This document shows, piece after piece, positions 17,227-25,854 of a DNA stretch of 64,000 bases; the first letter of the stretch is position 1; every line of letters begins with the position of its first letter. The position numbers and the translations under genes were made by a program. This stretch comes from Candidatus Ribeiella danica. GTDB lineage: Bacteria; Chloroflexota; Chloroflexia; Chloroflexales; Roseiflexaceae. A model generated the notes under the pieces. It searched no databases. It was not told where the DNA came from and saw only the letters and a program-made list of their open reading frames with translations. The stretch covers positions 1,736,001 to 1,800,000 of the forward strand of contig JADKFS010000001.1 of assembly GCA_016717335.1 (NCBI GenBank), read 5' to 3'.

Positions 17227-17835
17227 GGCCTGGTTGTAGCTGCCGATCTTCTGCGGCTGGTGCCGGCGCATGAGCTCGCTGGCACGCTGCTCGTCGTCGC
17301 GATCGGCGACTCGCACTGCGACCACCACCCCGCCCGCGCGCACCGCCCGGTCGAACGCCTCGGCCTCCTCGGTCGGGATGCCGAGCCCGCTGAAGGCGCC
17401 GACCAGCCCGCCGAGCGCTGCGCCGCCCATCGCGCCCAGCGCGGCGGCGATCGGGCCGGCCGCCAGGATCGCGCCGATGCCCGGGATGGCCAGGGCGGCC
17501 AGGCCGGCGATGCCGCCCAGGATCGCGCCGACCGACACGCCGGTGGCCATCCCCGAGTCGGCCTTGGTCTGGCCTGTGCCGATCTCGGGCGGGCTGCCGG
17601 GGCGCTGCATCACCAGCGAGACATCCTCGGACGGGTAGCCGGCCGCCTCCAGGTCGCGCACCGCGGCCTCGGCCTCGCTCTGCTGCTCGAACACCCCCAC
17701 GACGATGCGCGACTTGAGGTTGGGGACGACCCCGTCCGGCCCGCTGCCGGGGTCGTCGGTCTTCAGCACCCGGTCGCTCGCCTGGTAGCGGTTCTGACCC
17801 TCGGCGAACTGCTCTCGCTCGGTCTCAGCTGGCAT
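17221..17835 (-). CDS. General-stress-type (YflT/GSP17M-like) protein with glycine-zipper segment
   Basis: 204 residues from ATG 17835, preceded by a gaggag Shine-Dalgarno. Residues about 40-80 (VVGVFEQQSEAEAAVRDLEAAGYPSEDVSLVMQ) fit the ferredoxin-like fold of general stress protein 17M/DUF1269-like proteins. The middle (about 95-165) is a Gly/Ala-rich hydrophobic stretch (GATGVSVGAILGGIAGLAALAIPGIG type) that could insert in or lie on the membrane. The end repeats a short fold (GVVVAVRVADRDDEQRASELMRRHQPQKI). The 18048 SDR gene is divergent, with about 210 nt between the two starts; both families are common in stress regulons, so coordinated control is plausible. Biochemical role unknown. 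Confidence 0.75.
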   Translation of the reverse strand: MPAETEREQFAEGQNRYQASDRVLKTDDPGSGPDGVVPNLKSRIVVGVFEQQSEAEAAVRDLEAAGYPSEDVSLVMQRPGSPPEIGTGQTKADSGMATGVSVGAILGGIAGLAALAIPGIGAILAAGPIAAALGAMGGAALGGLVGAFSGLGIPTEEAEAFDRAVRAGGVVVAVRVADRDDEQRASELMRRHQPQKIGSYNQAL

Positions 17836-18047
17836 GCGTGTGCTCCTCTCTTCTCGCGCTGCGCGCGGCTCTTTTCTGCTTGCGCAGTAGGGTAAGGGTT
17901 TCTCGGAGGGCCGGAGGCCCTCCAAACCTCCCGTTACGCCAACGCTTTTGGCGAGCAAGAGCTGTGCCGCCCGGCTGCGCGATGGCGAGCGGCGGCATAT
18001 TGCTTGCAGAGCCGGCGCTGCGACGCTACAGAGAGGAGAAGGAGACC

Positions 18048-18917
18048 ATGAGCGAGAAGCAGCCCAAGCAGCAGAATCAGCCGCCGCAGCACCAGGATCG
18101 CCAGCCCGGCCTCGAGTCCGAGATGACGCCGCGGCCGCGCGCCGAGGACGCGCAGTACCGCGGCAGCGGCAAGCTGCGCGGCCGGGTCGCGCTGATCACC
18201 GGCGGCGACAGCGGCATCGGCCGCGCGGTGGCGATCACCTTCGCCAAGGAGGGCGCCGATATCGCGGTCGTCTACCTGAACGAGCACGGCGACGCGCAAG
18301 AGACGCGCCGGCAGGTCGAGCAGGAGGGCCGGCGCTGCCTGCTGATGGCCGGCGACATCGGCGACGAGGCGTTCTGCCGGGATGCGGTGGGCCAGGCGGT
18401 CGCCGAGCTGGGCCGGCTGGACGTGCTGGTGAACAACGCCGCCGAGCAGCACCCGCAGGAGAGCATCGAGCAGGTCAGCGCCGAGCAGCTCGAGCGCACG
18501 TTCCGCACCAACATCTTCGCGATGTTCTACCTGACCAAGGCGGCGCTCAAGCACCTGAAGCGCGGCGGCGCGATCGTCAACACCGCCTCGGTGACGGCCT
18601 ACAAGGGCAGCCCGCAGCTGCTCGACTACTCGGCGACCAAGGGCGCGATCGTGGCGTTCACGCGCTCGCTGTCGATGTCGCTGGTCGAGCAGGGCATCCG
18701 CGTGAACGCGGTCGCGCCCGGCCCGATCTGGACGCCGCTGATCCCCTCGACGTTCCCGGAGGAGAAGGTGGCCAGCTTCGGGGCGGACGTGCCGATGAAG
18801 CGCGCCGGCCAGCCCGAGGAGGTCGCCAACTGCTACGTCTTCCTGGCCTCGGACGACTCGTCGTACATGTCCGGCCAGGTGCTGCACCCGAACGGCGGCG
18901 AGATCGTGAATGGGTAG
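18048..18917 (+). CDS. SDR-family oxidoreductase (YghA/YhdG-type)
   Basis: 289 residues from ATG 18048 with gaggagaaggag upstream. A hydrophilic N-terminal tail of about 45 residues rich in Gln/Pro (typical of this subgroup) precedes the Rossmann fold: cofactor motif TGGDSGIGRA, NNAAEQ (the NAG-like motif), catalytic Ser in VNTASVTAYKGS and Tyr-x-x-x-Lys in YSATKGA. It reduces or oxidises an alcohol/carbonyl with NAD(P)H; the substrate is unknown. Related proteins are often in general-stress regulons, which fits the divergent GSP17M-like gene. The upstream frame beginning at 17838 is not credible. Confidence 0.9.
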   Translation: MSEKQPKQQNQPPQHQDRQPGLESEMTPRPRAEDAQYRGSGKLRGRVALITGGDSGIGRAVAITFAKEGADIAVVYLNEHGDAQETRRQVEQEGRRCLLMAGDIGDEAFCRDAVGQAVAELGRLDVLVNNAAEQHPQESIEQVSAEQLERTFRTNIFAMFYLTKAALKHLKRGGAIVNTASVTAYKGSPQLLDYSATKGAIVAFTRSLSMSLVEQGIRVNAVAPGPIWTPLIPSTFPEEKVASFGADVPMKRAGQPEEVANCYVFLASDDSSYMSGQVLHPNGGEIVNG

Positions 18918-18980
18918 CTCGCCTGGCGGCGAGTGCTCCGGGCGATCCCGGCCCCCTCTTTTTTCGGGCGAAGTGGTTCG

Positions 18981-19170
18981 CTTGATGGATACCCCACCCC
19001 CTGCCCCCTCCCCTGCCAGGGGAGGGGGTAGATTCTTGGCATCGGGGTGCGGTCGCATAGCGACCGCACCCCGATGCCAGAATGATGCTTCCGCTTGTTT
19101 CTGCCGGGTGCGGGGGTAAATATTGGCACAAGAAGCCCCCTCTCCCAGCGGGAGAGGGGGCGGGGGGTGA
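18981..19170. repeat. Composite palindromic element, copy 1 (convergent junction)
   Basis: Central perfect 20-bp stem 19037-19056 / 19060-19079 (tggcatcggggtgcggtcgc and its complement, loop ata). Flanked by ccccctcccctgccaggggaggggg on the left (hairpin 19008-19027 or so) and a ccccctctcccagcgggag hairpin on the right. No gene present; probably terminates both the SDR and surface-protein genes. Confidence 0.8.
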
Positions 19171-19174
19171 GGGC

Positions 19175-21478
19175 CTACCGCAGCGTCAGCGGGATGAACA
19201 GCAGGTGGTTGGCGACCGTCAGCGAGGTTGTCTCGCTGTCCGGCTGCTCGCCGGCGCGGGCGAGGTCGGCCGGGCTGCTGGCGATCGAGAGGCTGTGCTG
19301 CTTGGGCGTGCCGGTGACGGCGGCGTTGTCCAGGTGGACCACCACCGCGATCGTGCCGCCCTCCAGGTAGGCCAGCGACGGGATCTTCCAGCTCGGCTTG
19401 CCGCCGGCCACGCCCTGGAAGGTCACGCCGGCCGGCGCGGTCTGGCTCACGAACGAGACCTGCGCGGGCAGCTGGTCGGCGATCGTGATGTCGAAGGCGT
19501 CGGCCTCACCGTAGTTGCCGTAGGTGATTGTGTAGGTGAAGTTCTGGCCGGGGACGGCGTCCTGCACGCCGGCCCAGGTCGACGCGACGCCCAGGTCGGG
19601 CGGGCCGGCGGTGATTAGCCGGTGGGTCGCGACATTGTTGTGCAGGTTGGCGGCCACCTCGGACGGGCTGCTCGCGATGCCGACGCTGTTCACGACCTCA
19701 AGGTCGGCCGCGAGGCCGGGGTCGACCGACACGGTCAGCGTGATCGTGCCGCTGGCCTTGGATGCCAGGGGGCCGACGGTCCAGGTGAGCGGGGCGCCGG
19801 CCGGGCAGCTGGCCGCCGGGGTGATCGTGCCGGACGAGATCGTGGCCGCGGCGGAGAGGCAGGTCAGGCCGCTCGGCAGGGTGTCGGTGATCGTCACGCT
19901 GCTCGCGGGGGCCGCGCCGGCGTTGCTGAAGGGAATGATGTACTGGATGGTCGCCCCTGGCCCAACCTCGACGCTCTCGGGGCCGTCCTTCGAGATGCGC
20001 AGGTCGATCCCCGGCACGGCGGTGCACGGCGCGCCGGGCGTCGGCTGGTCCTGCAGATCGGCCTTGGTATGCACGAAGAAGTCGATCCCGCTGTCGTTGG
20101 TGTCCTGGAGCGCCGGGCAGCGGTCGTAGCTGGTGTTGTTGGCCACGCTCGGCCCGGTCAGCAGAATCGGCCGGTTGTCGGGGTCCAGGCCGGTCGCGGG
20201 CGGGCCTAGCGGCTTGTTGTAGGCATACTGCACCATGTCGACGATCGTATCGCTCGGGTCGAGCAGCGCGATGCTCTCTTTGAACGACAGGTCCTTGTTG
20301 GTGTTCTGGAGCGAGATCTTGCCGCTGCCCCACTCGGCATACGGCGCGAGCGCGCTCATGTCGAGGACGAGGCTGTCGGGCACGCTGGGGTTATCGCGCT
20401 TGAAGATCGCCGGGTCGTTCACGACCAGGATCGTCTGGCCCCCTGTCAGGGTCCGGTTGGCGGGCAGCTGCAGCATGCCCTGCGAGCCGCCGCGGTAGGG
20501 CTGGTCGCCGATCTTGTAGCCGGCCAGATTGACCGAGAAGGCGTTCGGGTTGTAGATCTCGATCCACTCGCCCTTGGGGTTGCTGGGCGGGTCAGGTACG
20601 AACTCGGAGATCACCAGCGGGGCGAACACCTCGCCGCTCGCGTTGAAGTGCAGCTCGACATACGAGTCGATCGTGTCGTTGGCCAGCTCCGTGGCAGTGT
20701 CGAGCTTGCTCAGCACGTCGATCGCGCGCGAGGCGAGCGCGTCCTTGATCGGCCGAGCCGCGTGGTCGCTGTAGTAGGTCGAGACGGTGAAGCGCAGCGA
20801 GCTCTCGGGCAGCGGCTTGCCGCCGATCTCGCTCCAGGGCAGCTGGATCTCCACGAAGCTGCCGGGGCCGCTGGTGGACGCGGCGCTGACCAGCTGGGCC
20901 GCGCCGACCGTGGTGGAGATCGTCGGCGTCTCCCACTTCCAGAGGGCCGGCGCGGCGCTGATGGCCACCGTGTTCTGCGGGCCGGGCTTGAACTGGGTCT
21001 CGACGACGTACTCCCACTTCGCGGCGCCGCTCACCTTGGTCGCGGCATCGTCGGGCAGATCTTGCAGGCCCTGGGCGTGCGCGGCGTCGCTGTCGATCGA
21101 GATCATCAGCTGGACCGGCGGGTTGTTCGAGATGCCGGTGTAGCGCTCCAGCTTGACCAGGAAGGAGATGTTCTGGGCGTCGGACGTAACGGCGAACTTA
21201 TCCAGGTCGGCCGCGCGGGTGATGGTGCCGGTGGCGGCGACCGGGGTCGTCAGGTCGACGTAGCGCTGGTCGTTCTTGGCGTCGGACCAGATGAACTCGC
21301 CGCGGCCAGCCGCGTCGCGGGCGATCGCGCCGATGTTGGGCTCCGGCGGGCCCTTTGCGAACCAGTCGGACCGGCTGGTGTCGCTCGGCGTCACCGGGTG
21401 GGCGGAGGCCGGCACGCCGAGCAGCAGGGCGACCAGGAGCGCCAGGAGCGAGAAGCGTTTCAGGTTCTGTCGATTCAA
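19175..21478 (-). CDS. Secreted surface protein with lamin-tail domain and two DUF11 repeats
   Basis: 767 residues. A signal peptide (about 1-26: basic start, LLALLVALLLGVP core, ASA site) exports it. Residues about 30-280 resemble a beta-sandwich carbohydrate-binding/DOMON-like region. Residues about 285-420 form a lamin-tail domain (VISEFVPDPPSNPKGEWIEIYNP...LAGYKIGD). Two DUF11 repeats follow (about 480-600 and 615-740; LRISKDGPESVEVGPGATIQY...TITDTLPSG). The protein ends NHLLFIPLTLR, like the Y/FLPL.. tails of many Chloroflexota exported proteins, possibly an anchoring or sorting signal. A weak Shine-Dalgarno (caggga) precedes the ATG. Likely adhesive or structural; no catalytic motif seen. 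Divergent from the aldehyde dehydrogenase operon. Confidence 0.82.
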   Translation of the reverse strand: MNRQNLKRFSLLALLVALLLGVPASAHPVTPSDTSRSDWFAKGPPEPNIGAIARDAAGRGEFIWSDAKNDQRYVDLTTPVAATGTITRAADLDKFAVTSDAQNISFLVKLERYTGISNNPPVQLMISIDSDAAHAQGLQDLPDDAATKVSGAAKWEYVVETQFKPGPQNTVAISAAPALWKWETPTISTTVGAAQLVSAASTSGPGSFVEIQLPWSEIGGKPLPESSLRFTVSTYYSDHAARPIKDALASRAIDVLSKLDTATELANDTIDSYVELHFNASGEVFAPLVISEFVPDPPSNPKGEWIEIYNPNAFSVNLAGYKIGDQPYRGGSQGMLQLPANRTLTGGQTILVVNDPAIFKRDNPSVPDSLVLDMSALAPYAEWGSGKISLQNTNKDLSFKESIALLDPSDTIVDMVQYAYNKPLGPPATGLDPDNRPILLTGPSVANNTSYDRCPALQDTNDSGIDFFVHTKADLQDQPTPGAPCTAVPGIDLRISKDGPESVEVGPGATIQYIIPFSNAGAAPASSVTITDTLPSGLTCLSAAATISSGTITPAASCPAGAPLTWTVGPLASKASGTITLTVSVDPGLAADLEVVNSVGIASSPSEVAANLHNNVATHRLITAGPPDLGVASTWAGVQDAVPGQNFTYTITYGNYGEADAFDITIADQLPAQVSFVSQTAPAGVTFQGVAGGKPSWKIPSLAYLEGGTIAVVVHLDNAAVTGTPKQHSLSIASSPADLARAGEQPDSETTSLTVANHLLFIPLTLR

Positions 21479-21704
21479 GCGATGACTCCCTGCGGAAGAT
21501 TCCGCGCTACAATGAAGCCTGTGATGCGATGCGCTGCGGGAGGTTGTTTTTGTCTATCACAATCACTTAACGGCTGTAGCGCGGCCGGCGATACTCTTTC
21601 CGTATAAATATTTGCTCACGGGCGCTGCAAGAGATTGCAGCGCTCCAGGTGCTGCTGACCCTCTCCCCCTACCCCCCCTCTCCCGTTGGGAGAGGGGGGA
21701 TTCG

Positions 21705-21750
21705 TGGTGGTGCTGCGGTATGCTGCAAAGCAGCGCACCGCAGCACCACA
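21705..21750. repeat. Composite palindromic element, copy 2
   Basis: Stem of about 19-21 bp with a few mismatches (tggtggtgctgcggtatgctgc / gcagcgcaccgcagcacca, loop aaa), flanked by a ccccctctcccgttgggag hairpin on the left and a cccccgcccctgacagg hairpin on the right. The core sequence is nearly the same as the copy at 61516. Confidence 0.75.
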
Positions 21751-21838
21751 GGACACACCCCCGCCCCTGACAGGGGCGGGGGCCGGGGGAGGGGTGATCC
21801 GGCGCGGCCGGGACACAATCGCGTCTTTTTACACAATG

Positions 21839-21868
21839 TTGACAATCCGCTCACGTATCCCCTAGAAT
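21839..21868 (+). promoter_or_regulatory. Promoter of the aldehyde dehydrogenase operon
   Basis: Perfect TTGACA (21839-21844), 18-nt spacer, TAGAAT (21863-21868). Start near 21875 gives a leader of about 100 nt to the ATG at 21976. It lies directly after a palindromic element. Confidence 0.72.
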
Positions 21869-21975
21869 AACCGCACTCCCCGATTGGTTTGATCTGAGGC
21901 CTTTGTTACCAGCGTCCTCGCCCCGACGCCGTCATTGTCGCGTTCTGGCAATCTTGATAGCAGGAGGTCTGAAGC

Positions 21976-23433
21976 ATGGCAGATCATGGCGCGCCGGAGG
22001 TCGATCTACTGATCGACGGCCGGCGCGTGCCGAGCGCCAGCGGCGCACGCGCCCCAATTCGCAACCCCGCCACCGGCGAGGTTCTGGCGCGCGTGGCGCA
22101 GGCCGGCGTCGAAGACGCCCAGGCGGCGGTCGACGCGGCGCGGCGCTCGTACGAGGGCGGAGCGTGGCGACGCGCCACGCCGGCCGAGCGCGCGCGCGTG
22201 CTGCTGCGGCTGGCCGATCTCATCCGCGCGCACGCCGACGAGCTGGCGCGGCTGGAGTCGCGCAACGTCGGCAAGCCGGTCGGCGAGTCGCGCGGCGAGG
22301 TGGCGATGGGAGCGGACTGCTTCCAGTACTACGCCGGCCAGATCGCGACCTTCGGCGGGCGCACGGTGCCGGTCTCGGCGCCGGGCATCGGGCTGACCTT
22401 CCGCGAGCCGGTCGGCGTCTGCGCGCTGATTGTGCCGTGGAACTTCCCCTTCGCGATCACCACCTGGAAGGTGGCGCCCGCGCTGGCGCTGGGCAACTCG
22501 GTGGTGGTCAAGCCGGCCTCGGCCACGCCGCTGACGGCGCTGCGGCTGGGCGAGCTGGCGCTCGAGGCCGGGCTGCCGCCCGGCGTGCTGAACGTCCTGC
22601 CCGGGCCGGGCGGGGCGGTCGGCGCCGCGCTGGTGACGCACCTGGCGGTGCGCAAGATCTCGTTCACCGGCTCGACCGAGGTCGGCGCGGGCGTGATGAA
22701 GCTGGCGGCCGACGATATCAAGCGCGTCTCGCTGGAGCTGGGCGGCAAGTCGGCCAACCTGGTGTTCGCCGACGCCGACCTGGAGAAGGCCGGCGCCGCG
22801 GTCTTCAGCGTGTTCGGCAACGCCGGGCAGGACTGCTGCGCGCGCAGCCGCGTGCTGGTCGAGCGGGCGGCCTACTCGGAGTTCGTCGAGCGCTTCGTCG
22901 AGCGCACGCGCGCCCTGCGGATCGGCGACCCGCTGGACGACGCGACCGAGATCGGCTCGCTGATCTCGCCCGAGCAGCGCGCCAAGGTCGACGGCTACGT
23001 GCGCAGGGGCGTCGAGCAGGGCGCGCGGCTGTGCATCGGCGGGCAGGTCAAGCGCGGCGGCGCGTACGAGGCCGGCAGCTACTACGAGCCGACGGTGTTC
23101 GCCGACGTCGCGCCCGACAGCGTGATCGCCCAGGAGGAGATCTTCGGGCCGGTGGTGTCGATCATCCCGTTCGACAGCGAGGAGGAGGCGATCAGGCTGG
23201 CCAACGGCACGATCTACGGCCTCTCGGGCTCGCTGTGGACGCGCGATATCGGCAGGGCGCTGCGGGTGGTCCGCGCGGTCGAGACCGGCGTGATCTCGGT
23301 CAACACCAGCTGGAGCGTACACCTGGAGATGCCGTTCGGCGGCGTCAAGCGCAGCGGCGTCGGGCGCGAGCTCGGGCCATCCGCGCTGGAGCACTACAGC
23401 GAGCAGAAGAGCGTGTTTATCTCCGCCGAGTAG
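21976..23433 (+). CDS. NAD(P)-dependent aldehyde dehydrogenase (betaine/gamma-aminobutyraldehyde-type)
   Basis: 485 residues from ATG 21976, caggagg Shine-Dalgarno. Oxidises an aldehyde to the acid. Motifs: PWNFPFAITTWKVAPALALGNSVVVKPAS for cofactor binding, FTGSTEVG, the Glu in LELGGKSANLVFADAD, the catalytic Cys in GNAGQDCCARSRV, and EEIFGPVVSIIPF. Length is standard. It is followed by a glutamine-synthetase-like ligase and an SDR, and farther on by FAD oxidoreductases and an amino-acid/choline-type permease. This resembles gamma-glutamylated amine catabolism, in which this enzyme would oxidise gamma-glutamyl-aminoaldehyde; the actual substrate is not proven. Confidence 0.9.
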   Translation: MADHGAPEVDLLIDGRRVPSASGARAPIRNPATGEVLARVAQAGVEDAQAAVDAARRSYEGGAWRRATPAERARVLLRLADLIRAHADELARLESRNVGKPVGESRGEVAMGADCFQYYAGQIATFGGRTVPVSAPGIGLTFREPVGVCALIVPWNFPFAITTWKVAPALALGNSVVVKPASATPLTALRLGELALEAGLPPGVLNVLPGPGGAVGAALVTHLAVRKISFTGSTEVGAGVMKLAADDIKRVSLELGGKSANLVFADADLEKAGAAVFSVFGNAGQDCCARSRVLVERAAYSEFVERFVERTRALRIGDPLDDATEIGSLISPEQRAKVDGYVRRGVEQGARLCIGGQVKRGGAYEAGSYYEPTVFADVAPDSVIAQEEIFGPVVSIIPFDSEEEAIRLANGTIYGLSGSLWTRDIGRALRVVRAVETGVISVNTSWSVHLEMPFGGVKRSGVGRELGPSALEHYSEQKSVFISAE

Positions 23434-23439
23434 TCAGAT

Positions 23440-23532
23440 ATCAGTAGTCGGTAGCCAGTACCGCTGAGATACCTGGATTTCGATGTTCATCGTCGATTCT
23501 GACTACTGCCTACTGACTACCGACTACATCAT
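23440..23532. repeat. Inverted heptamer arrays between ALDH and GS-like gene
   Basis: Right arm is four heptamers gactact/gcctact/gactacc/gactaca (about 23499-23527); left arm (about 23443-23461) is the complementary pattern (agtagtcggtagccagta). About 38 nt lie between. The pair can fold into a long imperfect hairpin. Confidence 0.7.
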
Positions 23533-23542
23533 GAGGTGATAT

Positions 23543-24931
23543 ATGAGCCACGGCCCCGTCCCCGGCATGCTGACCCGCGCCGAGCTTGGCGATCTGATCG
23601 AGCGCGGCGAGATCGAGACGGTTCTGACGGTCTTCCCCGACATGTACGGCCGGCTGATGGGCAAGCGCATCACCGGGCACTTCTTCATGAGCCACGTGGC
23701 CGACGGCGGGATGCACGCCTGCGACTACCTGCTGGCCTGCGACATGGAGATGGACGTCATCCCCGGCTACAAGTACACTAGCTGGGAGACCGGCTACGGC
23801 GACTTCCACTGCGTGCCGGACTTCTCGACGCTGCGCCGGGCGGCCTGGCTGCCGCGCACCGCCATGATCCTGTGCGACCTGTTCAGCCAGCACGAGGAGG
23901 TGGTCGAGGTCGCGCCGCGGCGGATGCTGCAGCGCCAGCTGGCGCTCGCGCGCGAGGCCGGCTTCACGGTGATGGGCGGCTCGGAGATCGAGCTGTACGT
24001 CTTCGACGACAGCTTCGCCGGTGCCAAGGCCAAGAGCTACCACAACCTCCAGCCGATGGGCAGCTACAACGAGGACTACCACATCCTGCAGGGCACCAAG
24101 GAGGACAACCTGGTCGGCGCGATCCGGCGGCACCTGGACCACAGCGGCGTGCCGATCGAGTTCAGCAAGGGCGAGGCCGGGCTGGGCCAGCAGGAGATCA
24201 ACCTGCAGTACTGCGACGCGCTGGCCCAGGCCGACCGCAATGTGATCTACAAGCACGCCGCCAAGGAGATCGCCTGGCAGCAGGACAAGGCGGTCACCTT
24301 TATGGCCAAGTGGGACGAGAAGCACACCGGGTCGAGCTGCCACCTGCACGTGAGCCTGTGGGACCCGGACGGCGAGCGCAGCATGTTCCCCGGCGACCAG
24401 AAGATCGGGCCGGTGATGGCGAGCGACACGTTCCGCTGGTTCCTGGGCGGCTGGATGAAGCGCGCGCGCGAGTTCGCCGCCTGCTACGCGCCCTACGTCG
24501 CCTCGTACAAGCGCTACCAGTCGCGCTCGTGGGCGCCGACCGGGATCGCCTGGAGCTACGACAACCGCACCGCTGGCTTCCGGGTGGTCGGGCACGGCCC
24601 GTCGCTGCGGGTCGAGTGCCGGCTGCCGGGCGCCGACGCCAACCCGTACATCGCCTACGCCGCGACGATCGCGGCCGGGCTGGACGGCATCGCGAACAAG
24701 GTCGAGCCGCCGCCGATCTTCCAGGGCGACATCTACGCCGCGCAGGACCTGCCGCGCGTGCCGACGACACTGCGCGAGGCGATCGACGAGCTCGAGCGCA
24801 GCGAACTGGCGCGGGCGGCCTTCGGCGAGGATGTGGTCGAGCACTACCTGCACTTCCTCAAGACCGAGCAGCGCAAGTTCGACGAGGTGGTGACGTGCTG
24901 GGAGCGCGAGCGGTTCTTTGAGCGAGCGTGA
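23543..24931 (+). CDS. Glutamine-synthetase-like gamma-glutamyl amine ligase (PuuA/GlnA3 type)
   Basis: 462 residues from ATG 23543 (gaggtgat Shine-Dalgarno). Glutamine synthetase fold: metal/ATP motifs GSEIELYVF, EAGLGQQEINLQY, TFMAKWDEKHTGSSCHLHVSLWD (substrate/ATP loop) and PSLRVECRLPGADANPYIAYAA (conserved Arg region). The N-terminus (YGRLMGKRITG) and absence of the Tyr adenylylation loop place it with PuuA-like ligases rather than nitrogen-assimilation GlnA. It would couple glutamate to an amine using ATP. Neighbouring aldehyde dehydrogenase and SDR support amine breakdown; the exact amine (putrescine, ethanolamine, other) cannot be told. A second glutamine synthetase gene lies at 49.8-51.2 kb. 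Confidence 0.85.
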   Translation: MSHGPVPGMLTRAELGDLIERGEIETVLTVFPDMYGRLMGKRITGHFFMSHVADGGMHACDYLLACDMEMDVIPGYKYTSWETGYGDFHCVPDFSTLRRAAWLPRTAMILCDLFSQHEEVVEVAPRRMLQRQLALAREAGFTVMGGSEIELYVFDDSFAGAKAKSYHNLQPMGSYNEDYHILQGTKEDNLVGAIRRHLDHSGVPIEFSKGEAGLGQQEINLQYCDALAQADRNVIYKHAAKEIAWQQDKAVTFMAKWDEKHTGSSCHLHVSLWDPDGERSMFPGDQKIGPVMASDTFRWFLGGWMKRAREFAACYAPYVASYKRYQSRSWAPTGIAWSYDNRTAGFRVVGHGPSLRVECRLPGADANPYIAYAATIAAGLDGIANKVEPPPIFQGDIYAAQDLPRVPTTLREAIDELERSELARAAFGEDVVEHYLHFLKTEQRKFDEVVTCWERERFFERA

Positions 24932-25030
24932 AGCCGTCAGCGGTCAGCGGTCAGCCGTCAGCTTCTCATTCGGGTTTCATCGAGATCATTGTGAATGCTG
25001 ATAGCTGACAGCTGGTAGCTGATAGCTAAA
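24932..25030. repeat. Inverted heptamer arrays between GS-like gene and SDR
   Basis: Left arm: about four gtcagcN heptamers (24937-24964). Right arm: about four gctgNNa heptamers (24998-25026), complementary to the left. About 33 nt of unique sequence lie between the arms. Confidence 0.75.
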
Positions 25031-25039
25031 GGAAAGAAT

Positions 25040-25813
25040 ATGCGACTTCAAGATAAGGTGGCTCTTATCACGGGCGCCGGCTCGGGCATCGGCCGCGAGG
25101 CGGCGCTGCTGTTCGCTCGCGAGGGCGCGAAGATCGTGGTGGCCGACGTGAACGACGCGGCCGGGCGGGCGGTGGTGGACGAGATCGGCGCGGCCGGCGG
25201 CGAGGCGGTCTACGTCCACGCCGACGTGTCGAAGGCCGCCGACGCCGAGGGGATGGTGCGCGCGGCCGAGGAGAGCTTCGGCAAGCTCAGCGTGCTGTTC
25301 AACAACGCCGGGATCATGCACGGCGACGACGACAACGCCATGACGACCGAGGAGGATGTCTGGGACCTGACCATGAACATCAACCTGAAGGGCGTGTTCC
25401 TGGGCTGCAAGTTCGGCATCCCGGCGCTGCGGCGGGCCGGCGGCGGCTCGATCATCAACGTGGCGTCGTTCGTGGCGATCCTGGGCGCGGCCACCCCGCA
25501 GATCGCCTACACGGCCAGCAAGGGCGGTGTGCTGGCGATGAGCCGCGAGCTGGCGGTGATCCACGCGCGCGAGAACATCCGCGTCAACGCGCTCTGCCCG
25601 GGGCCGCTGCGCACCGAGCTGCTGATGAAGTTCCTCAACACCGAGGCGAAGAAGCAGCGCCGGCTGGTCCACATCCCGATCGGCCGCTTCGGCGAGGCGC
25701 GCGAGATCGCCAGCGCCGCGCTGTTCCTGGCGTCGGACGAGTCGTCCTACGTCACGGGCGCGAGCTTCGTGGTGGACGGCGGGATCACGGCGGCGTATGT
25801 GACGCCGGAGTGA
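25040..25813 (+). CDS. SDR-family oxidoreductase
   Basis: 257 residues from ATG 25040 (aaaggaaag Shine-Dalgarno). Classic SDR: TGAGSGIGRE cofactor motif, D in ADVNDAAG that favours NAD, NNAGIM, catalytic Ser in INVASFVAILGA, YTASKGG (Tyr and Lys), and the C-terminal ASFVVDGGITA. Likely interconverts a hydroxyl and keto group in the amine/alcohol catabolic pathway implied by the two upstream genes, with which it shares strand and short gaps. The substrate is unknown. The operon is interrupted right after this gene by the low-GC cassette. Confidence 0.9.
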   Translation: MRLQDKVALITGAGSGIGREAALLFAREGAKIVVADVNDAAGRAVVDEIGAAGGEAVYVHADVSKAADAEGMVRAAEESFGKLSVLFNNAGIMHGDDDNAMTTEEDVWDLTMNINLKGVFLGCKFGIPALRRAGGGSIINVASFVAILGAATPQIAYTASKGGVLAMSRELAVIHARENIRVNALCPGPLRTELLMKFLNTEAKKQRRLVHIPIGRFGEAREIASAALFLASDESSYVTGASFVVDGGITAAYVTPE

Positions 25814-25854
25814 CCGAGTGACCGGGTGACTGATGACTCATCACCTTGTCACTC

